The position numbers and the translations under genes were made by a program. This document shows positions 46,501 to 50,517 of a DNA stretch of 64,000 nt, piece by piece (the first letter of the stretch is position 1; every line of letters begins with the position of its first letter). The notes below the pieces were generated by a model. That model did no database searches. It was given only the letters and a program-made list of their open reading frames with translations, and was not told the DNA's origin. The stretch spans positions 62,001-126,000 of the forward strand of contig JBARVL010000027.1 in assembly GCA_049646245.1 (NCBI GenBank), in the 5' to 3' direction. The stretch is from Crinalium sp049646245. GTDB lineage: Bacteria > Cyanobacteriota > Cyanobacteriia > Cyanobacteriales > PCC-9333.

Positions 46501-48416
46501 AAAAGTGACCCAGCTTCACCCGTAATTTTTATAAATAGTTCGTTTAGCCCAGCCAACGTTACTGGGGTATTGATGAATGCTTTTAGTGTAGTTTCATAGA
46601 ATCCCGTGAGAGGTATTAGACTACGCATCATTAAGGTTGAAGCGGCAGAAGCAGTGGCTTCCGCTTGAGCAAAAGCAAAAAACGCTGCTGAAGTTGCACC
46701 TACAGCAACAGCCAGCCCCGCGACAAGGTAAATCGTAACAGACAGTGCTTTGGTTAGAGCCGGAGAAGCCTGAGTAGCTTTAATGATTGCTCCAATAATG
46801 TCAGAAGCCACTTGCATTACTGGAGTAAGTGCTTCTTGGATGGCTAGAGTTATGGTATCCATTAACGCTCTAGTTGACTGACGAAAGCGGTTGGATTGAA
46901 AGGCTGCTGTTTGGTAGGTACGCCCGAACTCTCGTTGAACTGAGAGTTCTTTCTCTAAAGTGGCTACGCCTTTTTCATCAACGGAAACACCTTGGAAGCC
47001 TGCTGACGCAACCTGACGAGCTTTACTAACTACACTTATATTGTTGGCAAGTCCTTGGATAAGTTTTTGATCTTGAACAGACTTAATCCCTAATCCTTGC
47101 AAAAACGAGCCTTGTTTAATCTCATCACCCTGCAATGCTTTGTATTTTTTGACAACATCCATGACAACATCTAGTTTGCTGGTGTTGACTTCCGTAGTCA
47201 TCTCTTCCACTGACTTGTCTAGAACCTTGGCAAACCCTGCAATATCCTTGCTAAGGTCAGAGGAAAAACGATTGAAGAATGAACCCGCTGCCTCTGGTTC
47301 AATTGTTCCCAATGCACTAATGGCGGCACTGTAGGCAACGATATCGCTAACAGGGAAGTTAGATTTATCACCAATAGTATTTAGTACAACGTTCATCACG
47401 GGAATAACGTCGCTGGCACTAATTCTGACATCTTCTAATTTGTCAGCAACATCATTAATCGCTGACGCAGTACGGCTGTTGAGTTCAACTATGCCACCCG
47501 AATATTTTGGGAGGCTTTCTTTATAAATAGAACCTAATGTCGTGTTCAATGATGATGCTGATTCTGCGCTAATATCTAATGCCGACTTGTTCTTTAAGAT
47601 TTGCTCGACCTCTGCTTTTCTTGTCGCAATGTCTTTGTCAGCAAACGATTTTGCGGAACTAGCCAAGTCTTCAAACAGAGCGGAAACAGTAGTATCAGCG
47701 ACACCCATCGCTGACGACAGTTCGAGGGTAGCGTCTTTGATTCGCACCATTCCCTTATCGCTAATATCATTAGCTAATTTCTGCACACCCCCTAGACTCT
47801 GCTGGAGTTCGACTGCGTTCGCCATTGGTTTTTCCAAGGCATTTAACACGCCCCTGCCAGCGCCTTGCACAAGTTGTGCCGCACTCAACCTTGAAGATGC
47901 GGTAGCCGCCTTTCGTTGCTGGCTTGCCACCTCTAATCGCTCTCTAGCGATAGATTTTTGCGCTTTTAGTGTAGCCGCAAATTCTCTTTCGGCTGCGCTG
48001 TTACCCACCACCTGGCGCTCCAGTCTCCGCAATTCTGAAATGTATTGCTTGACATCGGCTGTAGCATTGGCAAATTGTTTTTTATCCCCAATTTCTCCAA
48101 ACTTGGTATTACGGCTTTCTGCTCGTAAAGCTCTAAACTCTTTTCGGAGAGGGACTAACGACTGCTCTGTATTTTTAACTGCTTTGGAAACATTGCTGAA
48201 CTGTGAAGCCGTTTCAGAGGTATCTCGCTTCGCAGTACTAGCCATTGCATTTAGCGTAGTATTGAATGACCCAGAGGACTTGGCTGTTTCAGTGGATAAA
48301 TCTTGGACGGTCTTTAGGATTTGCTGTAATTGTCCTCGCAAGGACTTGATTGCCCCTGGAGCGTTTGGGTCAATATTGAAGCTAAAGTTAGCGCCTAAGC
48401 CGTAGCGATCGTCCAT
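25569..48416 (-). CDS. Giant tail tape measure protein (7615 residues)
   Basis: Sets tail length and is threaded through the tube. Residues 1-130 are coiled coil. About 195-480 fit the TP901 tape-measure core (AVELQQSLGGVQKLAND, then ELSSAMGVADTTVSALFEDLASS). Many hydrophobic segments follow, e.g. VTIYLVAGLAVAVGATSAAF. Residues about 2200-3350 form a soluble helical block, unlike the rest. Around 5000-5600 are long internal repeats. The C-terminus has GGLIIGAGG, then EDKVPALLSPGEFVV, the usual tape-measure ending. The frame is uninterrupted for 22.8 kb. It starts at an ATG preceded by AGGAGCAAGGA. No peptidoglycan hydrolase motif was recognised. Its length predicts a tail of over one micrometre. 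Confidence 0.95.
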   Translation of the reverse strand: MDDRYGLGANFSFNIDPNAPGAIKSLRGQLQQILKTVQDLSTETAKSSGSFNTTLNAMASTAKRDTSETASQFSNVSKAVKNTEQSLVPLRKEFRALRAESRNTKFGEIGDKKQFANATADVKQYISELRRLERQVVGNSAAEREFAATLKAQKSIARERLEVASQQRKAATASSRLSAAQLVQGAGRGVLNALEKPMANAVELQQSLGGVQKLANDISDKGMVRIKDATLELSSAMGVADTTVSALFEDLASSAKSFADKDIATRKAEVEQILKNKSALDISAESASSLNTTLGSIYKESLPKYSGGIVELNSRTASAINDVADKLEDVRISASDVIPVMNVVLNTIGDKSNFPVSDIVAYSAAISALGTIEPEAAGSFFNRFSSDLSKDIAGFAKVLDKSVEEMTTEVNTSKLDVVMDVVKKYKALQGDEIKQGSFLQGLGIKSVQDQKLIQGLANNISVVSKARQVASAGFQGVSVDEKGVATLEKELSVQREFGRTYQTAAFQSNRFRQSTRALMDTITLAIQEALTPVMQVASDIIGAIIKATQASPALTKALSVTIYLVAGLAVAVGATSAAFFAFAQAEATASAASTLMMRSLIPLTGFYETTLKAFINTPVTLAGLNELFIKITGEAGSLFATLISGMESVAIASYSMLTSPMGLAILSVSGLYLVIQSAVPQLNLLGIALSTLLAPLGFLAGLIKGVFGGFADGIASVFKSPIVQSMISPFKLMTQAITQAMESFALFSSKGEALGRVFGRLLSSPIVLAANTVLKIWDFTIKGIAALLSPLVSFAEIIGYGLVGALAEHSPGTTWQIADCWEWTADFIAEKIASLPPIAQGVGLLMVEYLANGLIAVIELGSVLHKQWEKAANSFQSIISTTRTGVQSTGAWTNAFNAISRAVRFVADSFDGLRSDVQFQVIILRLSSWFVITNAIEKVSFRVGRAWANALLLINKAMDSTVIAFGWFLLDIEIGFNILKFAAKVLEYALFDLFDFLKRQGTGIWTNAFGIMGDSIRTIGSLFNNLFSTIGAGFSRLVSSARDTGWNLVGALAEHSPGTTSIIRDCWAWTVSFIGNKLYDLVDSATAVGGQLINKLVPDDIVEKIKSIASRIKAEFDLIGAAFFANGAGLFELGTKIPQILKGAEELPVNQFPTPPANTVLTDNTSALRYSSIKRPRPQYGPFFSEKSSEKSSEKGKIDLSNGFDVGKNAGKLAREKILNAFDNIDTPKSDPFAVSQNGVTPQLEARYELLRQVVDLAKQAPKLLMFVSSQILGVFGDLKENLNMFGFILLTLSSMPFGFVKSLSPGSEWFEAMVGIPNVFARIFPVFTAAEIGTGLSKTLEEGFAKGIHDFMQFSFASFGVDEVPQLFEDWFNGIGKAATEVSHLFAPIMQAIATTGLAFIAFETTIWRGFDTLKDIRSVLAQKDVAMIVKGLLGIAYTVGKTILALIILPMRAGLVIAFEAIKKMVVSAFSVAFDSVTQSVTAMAGAARDVAAGAVEEVPPIVERAAKGALAKIRLLPYGDFIADSLILVARAIAISVGAIGYALWTVGKVLATFSIQFGTQLVKLFPMTTVKAIFPQFETLFGGIVGLIVSSTAAMGKAGWAFTQNFLKISSIVGYAAERGFVGKGLRGINPTDLFLKQFFPELEIVEKKLRYQYMTLEKAMGSSKAFPLPANVSIFAKFAAYAPAYLSIAGRMTFAWISWYSILKPINEEMFTAISRLELFGIRMDFVATLLKAVRFLIVAPIDFLMALSQALYGSGQSSVDARKSLETFFDVLNKISTFLDKVFIPAVKFAFKAIAVAVKVTWFVVKNATTIFYYLAYAVRSTVVGLFLALPILVVATIDAALIATQKLLQGVRYLGETLGATLIEIFYGVGAAIHGDFSLLAILWEGLFAERFYRFKDIVFSAISMALAAVGSALKSIFWTHLLAPLGQAIASAAQNIAGMVAHVVFSTITKAFETIGKVFRFLAWAITHPKAALIDLMLTIGGFKALVRGLPSLIGAMVKMPFNAIGVAITASIAAIILWFVEIKRGFVELDAIINALMRPIESVTNLLTNLIDTVTSPPKLPYQDQLGALFDFVWNFAKSALPVVVGGMIIFAMATKGPIKGLISIVKQLGGIGIGIMSLIPLMFQFGAAGMKAGKQVTSSFGFTTGMSQANLLLRGNKLAQMTPLGMNKEAVGIAGEDLQERKAIAKFRKLADQQQKRTQKALEQELISLMANKNEDPEFKHFFHLFTHKGIEEENNRRKMVGKKDHELLRVPDSKKREIGFGRFKVPMPQKVGFLNMGVKDEVTDAGKWFIAERLEHLKREGKMFRAEGDVGNVHGRFFGDAGNTFNDKMIADFAEKAGLKTVMGRDLTLKTMRPLLQNNSGDMRVLNDQMSAETVGRIEAQKIEAQELNIENATFKNRFRDSRKAPETILGAAGAAQDAPRILRETQLAVKSLKDLQETSLVKNNAKYSTFIDSLGKAQSITYGDLSPTQLMNFAQGLGIDVGDREKMYKRNPTTKVVSKGEFLVPAQQQVLTMQVMEKLGQLEAPRNSLIPHEGLITAKNLLSMNYEELLDLSRDQRLLFKSEKAMGGSNTIDTLVTEIRARMHPMVPEYDDNNQIVVKDGAQQFKPDPDKKSRNRLNIAKTADLGFIQKILDRQFLAFVEEGPVFKELDQVEIPVETALQKQAKKLSEKGRFGKFQASLLYAGDAIIRGLGTVIDKSPIGQGLNEIRRIQSELIPSQQARIQSQRSQLNSRALDSFGFDSKDNNFAYWLSEEGLPDIPGNKSEITAEDEIMKLLQDPQSSSQIKQLTSVLSSVRNSNGEIAQQIEQFAHSTTNPNLIAKELIRAAEAKGDSLHEIVGALRRATLTGDIYDERHLGQLLMAKSKIDPQITEALVKEERKAVSQQSAAKIISRLKNRHFTNLKSENTANGIWDKIKAKSGATNDEAVKTFLEAKLKNNSPELVATQLGLVDDIGDDTQAWLKGKGVKHFDAASIPRIAALVKILKEGYALEDEATTELLQRHEIKRADLETLLKQLYSEASISGDLLEDPTLNLKQLNELREVRQRHLQSLVNQARFRGVALKEGALHEQLGVKPGELESILSNNISTSGGGNTKSPYEQVFENLQLRATGSGIADYTEVDFAQEFSASSLMADQRSPKAKALKAITSVLSAPIKAMGLTDLISSYRYEQERQAWVGDQMIKEREEAATKLAALQGRERRRRAGLQTVLKERGMTYANFVRAVGGEDSEFNQLFQHFLETGKMKRDLESGELTRLTAGIEGVAGVNFSKIREMKGRLSSRTDTDSNGNVRRLPVDEIYRTAITDFFQKGQWHDNFNSDQTKELEKILETGGLSKSKLTDMLPRLRETKLDSAFASYIEFGEFNRRLNTPENLEAIRGLMGLENTAEVRSLLKNLGSNKYQPTGAIDIISAKIQMFFLGISEFFTSVSNGIRERVNKFLDSNLVAKAAVTFASDKIFSPAISAIKSRVIDPAKSAIAATPAFVTSLPGVRHGIAAKNEFTAASESSLPAMMQNVGLKDVEQFQARFTSRLRLNQVATDPDTIIKAFLHPSTEGLRTSVESVMTGANDFENAMIAFGETLSIGGARRKDLYETTDKVGRKEKMLNLAGGDVEHATRLFEEHMRVLSLTLNTAPSALINALTDVTSNDIPGAIRKLLELSQEEEKYGEVLQVFANTLHVSTSELDKLIQAGNYSVAAVAPLSFYFARQLPDAIEAVFGDIVEILKRMTLTSLKFAAKGAILIIGPAFYKTLSRLSLGLGNMAAGMLTGVNNAINRVGLPTVKDIETFLKHRLVLAQIPLLSKLADGKWVNKLRKLGESAQENFANEATVLEAARQDIANNIQGRLLGAILSVVSFIGEASTRISAITGDALGKLGGLLKQLWSSLLGVGTKLVGFVSRKLGRAPQLQRPQPFNSTPRSRFELNRNSLLPLAATEERISRSSQEVEQLKVQRQTAQSRVRIEALERELTTARSEREAILRQQPAIVEHDNRISQLGQEISQRRREVPTPEIVAQIGALQQQLSVAPRQREAITQGLSAEAATEHQNFLTETERSHQVPTERERELVPVIERQRRIDETAALPMGKFENSFKGIIEGLREKLTSTGTAMQSQAFATAPTRTIVNRTVDVDNYTPMLQGGSYAPESGNKRVVVESEVTPLISGGFIATQNAAKRMTQKVGTYFLDSAARAETAWDEAGQEITGRTFKDMIRRSYRTGRKILGNIAQASPGPTVEIPRHYAHAAERVEGSLEQIATAAHEAGNVVTTTAHQAAEAAVHESNHVATVVAEATHHAAEAAVHESNHVAAVVAEDSQRTANTVGGTLSRISASVRHVGSAIGSVGKAGFAIGGAVTAVGFASQTVVSSLTTMGMVDEKTSQSLYKFTELFTLVGAIVGLGTPIFTALVSTLGAVTTTGGALISVLTGVGSLLAGAFFPVIVPLTMVVSTLLLVNWIIKQIFGTDLISAFFTRVSEGFSWIGNWFNQTGSAIGEGTPSWLTGMGEAFEKIKPMFQPLTNWLGEVLAPLAPLGKAIAYPFELASNAISASVDRVKMAWQGFSDQFGPTLFPIVQHGIDAGIGLINALNHSPTVQIPIAWEGAVEGIKEYLSGLLKFATAIGGAMIAALAVGKLSKMLAGAASPVAKTAGRVGGNVVGKLAYVSMYANVANDLAGLVGFELPDFVQPLLMATTFVGVMGDFSTEIVPAIIKGLGKIGLTATMLSGIGIAVAAAFGIFYVVWTKNLFGIQEKTALAILNLKEAWSNFVAYLLNSPIGKIFSKISDSITGIFHPSKKASVPAEKVADSWSAASTDIGKSIDKIPTAAETAGKESIDALNHSPTIKIPLAWQGAVENIKGSLNSLRSPTADLGAVMSDKLGSPASEVAQTWAEFTQGIEQGQEALVNSVADQRVDQQVGASGEKEDRLAQVTAIASQTGAGARTLFDDAALAISRTLPGVVGTSAEAAIAAPVISTGSDSWQTNFPERFQPKNEVLDTLTAQMALITDQQQKTADEEWLSTKIISSARDLFGDLVSASGKKLPGELATDEPKVPEVVPESWSKIPEHFQPKNEALTILTAQFEELSKLEQELAPMPKNSFTAQVGDSAKGMVGNLLSIFAKKEPKTPVVDKSNDELLETLAAQFRVLDDLQQSAVSEETGFLSQAGRGARDFLNNVSSMSSGVANAVATPEIPYATKVASVEKSADDWTNLPERLQPRDQTMDMLSYQFREQLNLDQELGEKKEGGLKGFLNKSIAMGASLLSTLSSEDIGEVSTKPQLKDETFDTLNAQFKLLADMEQKNAENPETSTISLAGGKARDFFDNVSSMSSRAISEQLPATIAHLKESIGNEKVDNWLGTLDSLKQKTADETGSTLSGAKAFLGNVSSMSSSAVTALTPTEIPYAVKTASVEKSADDWTNIPERLQPRDQAMDMLSYQFREQLSLDQELGEEQGGLKGLLSKSVAMGTRLFSTSLSEGAAPIAAGAEAWSKLPDKFQQKDDTFEALSSQFKLLADTEQKNAENPERDAISVVSEKTQGFFDNLSAASSKAISEQLPGMASRLKESIDNGGIGNWFTNLVSRPQIQNKVLDTATTAPEVQSVQSSGIPQKIESNELIPIPKSSATPNLVPVSVGVESVKTQEQLPLTQAVKPSGKEWFGTFKDRYLSKKAELSKVAPVAESSVAPGTVPVSTGAETVKQSGKEWFGTFKDRYLSKKAELSKSMPVAGVAGSSVALPSVPNFADAKAAAITASTAKATEIETKLKSLGERWVKSDKMPSGMGKDKEQLSTKIAINDAYVALNKELATLPPSSPPVVPTDKPKTSATPEPAPGNFFSQFLDRFKADPNKELNETLDTHFGTLLASQERFVTVMEEGDTSGVLKAILVKSKLTANKLTAIAKDEKIQTKQGIKIERTGFFGGISNWIDEKTGGSLTAVDNFRESGMSGWFGGGNKPEKTELDPVILDFSKELNSAIAVAQKSGNQAAFKELELIASSTGGQLTPGQYGNLINPENNLASGGFLKDQVTATNVAAKKSRLYSAAGTVGGAMLGKTGDLKEQADAVREMLAPFNGGGDLLGAEGAEYANDNKAFLSNAQTRLEDLGKQIADAESEIQKKTQGDGAGEKKEGKGLFGGLFGGDKPGVVPAKETNQIVTAKIAINDIVMAMQEKMPVQLSDDKRKMLLSVGISPDGVERLIKDTRLLAKRTNRTWTSRWALLQRTKGRGIMGVFLPSGQQIKYGFTQLLDAAGTFIGEAAEAISKFDLNGLGNAFVKVAQVGGAALGSIIQGFASAAYSAVIFGVFAISSISPVLLIAIGIALAAFAIQQNFLGIRTILEGVGDIAKSIWQAFVDTRDMVIEVKEGLGLMATGIQTLDFDLIKIGAATAFGALKDWIFDIAGNIEGVLMGALKVLEGVLEGIGQVLHKVFGAPKDLMEGLIAKIEDFRLGIGGISTTLAELISSVMPDWTKFAELIDSIVSKLPKIRRRRGEVESVTEGAIVATPGADAITSPDGEAPAESRRKGLFQRLRRNKKQAVIEPGLGEDLSGISEIPVLEQALESPTSVQPVVVQQPKFTPPPVVEQAIMLAVPEPVAEAPAKKRFFGRAKTTPPPVVEQAIAPPVPEPVAETPAKKGFFGRVFDKIKNVGSKQKPTEAISSPIPASIPVPVPSPIPVPKIQATPQLMAGVSSPNSNQFQDLSVRAMQANMSMGRRNAVSLGIPTPVVTPPVERTEPLPVSRVLPQVREVLPIKNTMPALMPATIEATIADNVVEAVATPVNRRVEEPPVIPTQAISALGKVSQDTSVQGIVDSMPKTRAETILRYQQIEADLMAEKLASASAYRKMEEFKTEVLNRTGGDFNKVQQADIERMRSYEQEVSAHQRNFQDKVLESQIYQAKLTTTRGKILTFFSELDAQGKAAALRAQVVAKAAAIRTDIESRLTETGIDKKFSEITENAKVKFKAMSTAIGDRLEESGVADKFRSGREAVTARLSGWRDRLINRRTAIAGSAQAPGSEAPAVRNVNPERYTAIKTAFSGTTESANKLRDALWQISPAAAAPFTAITSLVEGIAQMGTAIPEAINSTIDLGKSMVDMAKSAFASLTGRTSASAASAAAAATEAAVVVPANAAIAASNVQVSGASALATRTQVQGALTASTASVGSAGIISTACAFISSAFATMSAAISAAWAAFIAPLAPFLLPILGAVILAVGLLYLAFKNNFLGLRDIVNGVIEGIKLFFSLLVQGASQDFGAVVASIGKMFNEIGAVLGDLAKTLFEAFLPVLSLFGMGGAGNGGMAMAAVIKTLVRVILLPIKIITTAIVVIVTMLTFVIKVVGAIGKLLFKVVLSPVWLLSLAFSGIIKLLMTIGKFTVIHFLTPFKIILDVVDKILDILGAVAGAIVKAFVSPFATALNLIKFVGKGISNIPFAGKLFGNPQNTAPVAANTGGNQPALYPGQYPPVAATLGSTQPTLYPTSKPQGFAKGGLIIGAGGPTEDKVPALLSPGEFVVTAAATAPNLAFLEALNENGSAKKFAEGGLVTGSGSRAETVTITPVAPKSVVLPPSLERSASSLASERGESGNGDTTIELNLSFGDIHLSGASSSDSAQEFMELIQPKLERMVLEALRQRLEMNR
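31960..33480 (-). repeat. Internal long repeats in the tape measure gene
   Basis: A block encoding SADDWTN-(L/I)-PERLQPRDQ, then MDMLSYQFREQL occurs twice, 624 bp (208 residues) apart, at about 32097 and 32721 for the same DNA motif TTGATCTAAA. Looser versions (W-x-x-(I/L)P-(E/D)-x-(F/L)-QP-K) occur further on, to about 33480. The paired copies are similar in DNA, so this part duplicated recently. Confidence 0.75.
33677..33698. repeat. Dispersed palindrome, copy 3 (inside the tape measure gene)
   Basis: Matches the 22-bp palindrome except for one base (C for G at the fifth position). It is translated in frame as part of DQRVDQQV, so the element has entered or been kept inside a coding region. 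Confidence 0.75.
35489..35600 (-). repeat. 66-bp direct repeat in the tape measure gene
   Basis: The DNA motif GATTGCTTTC, followed by GTAC and GCAGCTTCGGCTGC, recurs at a 66-bp step (35489 and 35555). It encodes a 22-residue unit with AAEAAVHESNHVA and VVAE, probably an alpha-helical rod. Confidence 0.75.
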
Positions 48417-48435
48417 TTTCCTTGCTCCTATTAAA

Positions 48436-48468
48436 AAAGTACCCAGAGCTTACAGCCCCAGATACTTT
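48436..48468 (-). terminator. Terminator-like hairpin in the tape measure leader (possible attenuator)
   Basis: Read on the minus strand, AAAGTATCTGGGGCT pairs with AGCTCTGGGTACTTT over 15 positions (several G-U) around a GTA loop, and TTTTTTA follows. The T run ends about 16 bases before the tape measure start codon, leaving room only for AGGAGCAAGGA. Transcripts entering the giant gene must pass this hairpin unless the promoter overlaps it. Confidence 0.7.
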
Positions 48469-48535
48469 AGTTCAGATACTGAGTTTATTTAATTCATTTG
48501 AATATCAACGATCTTAACCTTTGCAGGCATTTTTG

Positions 48536-48557
48536 CAACGTGTTGATCAACACGTTG
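48536..48557. repeat. Dispersed palindrome, copy 4
   Basis: Perfect copy of the 22-bp palindrome. It lies in the intergenic region between the divergent tape measure gene and the 148-residue gene. Confidence 0.85.
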
Positions 48558-48585
48558 ATAATTATATTTTTTAGGTGGATAAAAA

Positions 48586-48594
48586 TGCTATAAT
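48586..48594 (+). promoter_or_regulatory. Extended -10 promoter
   Basis: TGCTATAAT, within ATGCTATAAT, 31 bases before the start of the 148-residue gene. The same ten bases occur at 50091 on the plus strand and at 58074 on the minus strand. Confidence 0.65.
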
Positions 48595-48624
48595 AGATAT
48601 ACGACACTACAACAGGATTAAGTT

Positions 48625-49071
48625 ATGTACTTAGTTACCTACGGGAATGGACATGGTTTGTCAGCCTGGTTGTTTTCTAGCGACAAGTTAGAAGAAGCCA
48701 AGTCTTTCGCAAGAAATAAAACGCTTAAGCGGATGGAGGGAGAAAAGCCTTCTGCCGATGAAGACATATTTCTTTTGGAAATCGACGCACCAAGAGTCCC
48801 TCAAAATCCATTAAAGCGGGACGACGCGGACATCATAGCCGATATATTAATTTGCCAGGTAGATAAAAACCCTGGCGATTACCCGCCTACGTTAGTCGAA
48901 AAAGTCGAGCAGTTTATAGAAAGCTGGGAGAAATGGGATGAGTTGCCATCGGTCAAAGAGAATGAAAGGTGGCATACACAATGGCAGAACTCCGAGTGGA
49001 GGAATATCCTACCCACAGTAAAGATTCAATGGATAGAGGAAGACAGCCTTCTTCACGTAAACATTGAATAA
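48625..49071 (+). CDS. Hypothetical protein, 148 residues
   Basis: Not recognised. It begins with strands (MYLVTYGNGHGLSAWLF), followed by a helix (KLEEAKSFARNKTLKRM) and the acidic strand DEDIFLLEID. A tryptophan-rich helical half follows (KVEQFIESWEKWDELP, WHTQWQNSEWRNILP). It is soluble, has its own extended -10 promoter and terminator, and is the first of a group of independently expressed small genes. Confidence 0.7.
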   Translation: MYLVTYGNGHGLSAWLFSSDKLEEAKSFARNKTLKRMEGEKPSADEDIFLLEIDAPRVPQNPLKRDDADIIADILICQVDKNPGDYPPTLVEKVEQFIESWEKWDELPSVKENERWHTQWQNSEWRNILPTVKIQWIEEDSLLHVNIE

Positions 49072-49109
49072 AAAATACCCCTTCAAGTAATACTTGAAGG
49101 GGTATTTTT
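49071..49109. terminator. Intrinsic terminator
   Basis: AAAAATACCCCTTCAAGTA (49071-49089) and its exact complement (49091-49109) form a 19-bp stem with a one-base loop, ending in T runs. It serves the 148-residue gene. Confidence 0.9.
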
Positions 49110-49174
49110 TTATGGATTCCAATATTTTGTTTTTAGCCCGATCGCACTAATTAAAATAATTCATTAAAAGCACA

Positions 49175-49207
49175 AAACCCGCCAGCTTGAAAAAGCTGCA
49201 CGGGTTT
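49175..49207 (-). terminator. Intrinsic terminator
   Basis: AAACCCG and CGGGTTT, with an inner CAGCTT/AAGCTG stem. On the minus strand TTTTG follows. It lies downstream of the coiled-coil membrane gene. Confidence 0.7.
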
Positions 49208-49278
49208 GTCGAGAGGTTTGGGTTAACGGTAGTCTCTCTGGCTACCTATTCGATTGTTATTCGATTTTTTTGCGCTAT

Positions 49279-49914
49279 CTAGATTGTCGTTGTGGTTGCA
49301 ACGGTTGTGGTGGTAGCATTTTTCACCTTCTTGATTACAGCGTTCCTTTTGCTTTCGGGTAACGCCGCGAATGCTTCCTTGGAATTCAACGAAGCATCAA
49401 GAGACGCGATCGCTGAGAGAAAGTCATGGAAGCTCAACCCGCAGCTTGTTGCTGCTTGATTGACAATCTTCCCAGGTGTTAATTGTGACTGTTGTTGAGG
49501 CTGCGCTTGTTGTGGTTTGCTGCTGCCGAACCCGTTGTTATTGGGCTTGCCAGCAACGTTCGACGGAATCTTGGACTCAAATCTGGATAGTAGTGAAGTT
49601 GATTGTTTGTTCACTTCCACTAGGCGAGACTTTACTTCACTGATGATAATCATCGGGAAGTATCCGGCTTTAGCTGCATCGACCGCTAAAGTCGCTTCTT
49701 TCAATGCGTCTTCTAAAACTGCAATGGATTGGCGAACCTCTTTGGAACTTGCTGCATATTCTGCCCAGTTAGCTGCTTCTTCAGCAGCCTTTCTCGCTTG
49801 TTTTTCTCTGATCTGTGTCTGCAATTCTTGGTATTTAGCTTTGAGAAACAGGAACGATGTTGCCCCTGTCAGCAAAGTTAAAATTGTAAGCGCGACAGCT
49901 TCTAATGGTGTCAT
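49279..49914 (-). CDS. Membrane-anchored coiled-coil protein
   Basis: 211 residues. One N-terminal membrane segment (VALTILTLLTGATSFLFL) is followed by a long charged coiled coil (about 25-80), a proline/glutamine-rich linker and a C-terminal helical domain (GLSFHDFLSAIASLDASLNSKEAFAALPESKRNAVI), ending in a threonine-rich tail. AAGGAG is 11 bases upstream of the ATG. The layout could suit an inner-membrane spanin or an anchoring protein, but nothing specific was recognised. It reads toward the tape measure leader hairpin. Confidence 0.65.
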   Translation of the reverse strand: MTPLEAVALTILTLLTGATSFLFLKAKYQELQTQIREKQARKAAEEAANWAEYAASSKEVRQSIAVLEDALKEATLAVDAAKAGYFPMIIISEVKSRLVEVNKQSTSLLSRFESKIPSNVAGKPNNNGFGSSKPQQAQPQQQSQLTPGKIVNQAATSCGLSFHDFLSAIASLDASLNSKEAFAALPESKRNAVIKKVKNATTTTVATTTTI

Positions 49915-50091
49915 TGTGAGTTATCTCCTTTTGTTTAGTAGTAGTTTTCTTCTCACTCTTTTATTATATCCTTTATTAATAAAAAATAACGAGTAAATAA
50001 AAGAATTTTTAATAAATTTTAAAACTATTTTTTGCTAGAGTTGCTATTAGTATATAGGTAGTATATCACCTCACTCAAAAGCTTTCTAGGA

Positions 50092-50100
50092 TGCTATAAT
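50092..50100 (+). promoter_or_regulatory. Extended -10 promoter
   Basis: TGCTATAAT, 30 bases before the ATG at 50131. It shares ATGCTATAAT with the promoters at 48586 and 58074. Confidence 0.65.
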
Positions 50101-50130
50101 GAAAGAGTAACAACGATTTGAAGCAATCAA

Positions 50131-50433
50131 ATGAATTTACTAGCAGTAGCGAATACAGTGAACCCCGTAGACGCAGTAACAGGAATAATCTTTCTATTAC
50201 TGGTCGCTTTAACAGTGGCGGGAATACTGCGCGGGTATGTGTGCTTAGTCGCACTCCTACCGATGTACATACTTCAAATCAGTTTAGCGGCAATTAGCTT
50301 AACAGTGTTAGGGTGGCTATCACAATCGCCCCAGCATATTATAGAGTTACAAAACGCATTATTAATGGCGTACAATTTCCTAAAGAACATTTATGGAACA
50401 GGCTTGTGGATATGGAATCATATCCACCACTAA
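50131..50433 (+). CDS. Small membrane protein, 100 residues
   Basis: Two or three hydrophobic segments (VNPVDAVTGIIFLLLVALTVAGIL, then VCLVALLPMYILQISLAAISLTVLGWL) and an amphipathic aromatic C-terminus ending in WNHIHH. The size and topology would allow a holin, but no lysin is nearby and the family is unknown. It has its own promoter and terminator. The last codons contain a perfect hairpin, GTGGATATG-GAAT-CATATCCAC. Confidence 0.6.
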   Translation: MNLLAVANTVNPVDAVTGIIFLLLVALTVAGILRGYVCLVALLPMYILQISLAAISLTVLGWLSQSPQHIIELQNALLMAYNFLKNIYGTGLWIWNHIHH

Positions 50434-50442
50434 GCCCTTAAG

Positions 50443-50479
50443 AAAAGCCCCTTCAGTTATTAGCTTGGAGGGGCTTTTT
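50443..50479 (+). terminator. Intrinsic terminator
   Basis: AAAAGCCCCT pairs with AGGGGCTTTT, followed by TAGTACTTCTTTTT. It follows the 100-residue membrane-protein gene. Confidence 0.8.
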
Positions 50480-50517
50480 AGTACTTCTTTTTAAAAAGAT
50501 TATTTCAATAATAGGTA

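Noticed and set aside
47542..48405. A 287-residue plus-strand frame opposite the tape measure start, and similar frames such as 34447-35265
   Set aside because: They lie opposite a long real gene, have leucine/serine/alanine-rich shadow composition and lack ribosome-binding sites.
8085..48416. A tailocin or extracellular contractile injection system rather than a phage
   Set aside because: Portal, prohead protease/scaffold and major capsid genes are present, so DNA-filled heads are expected.
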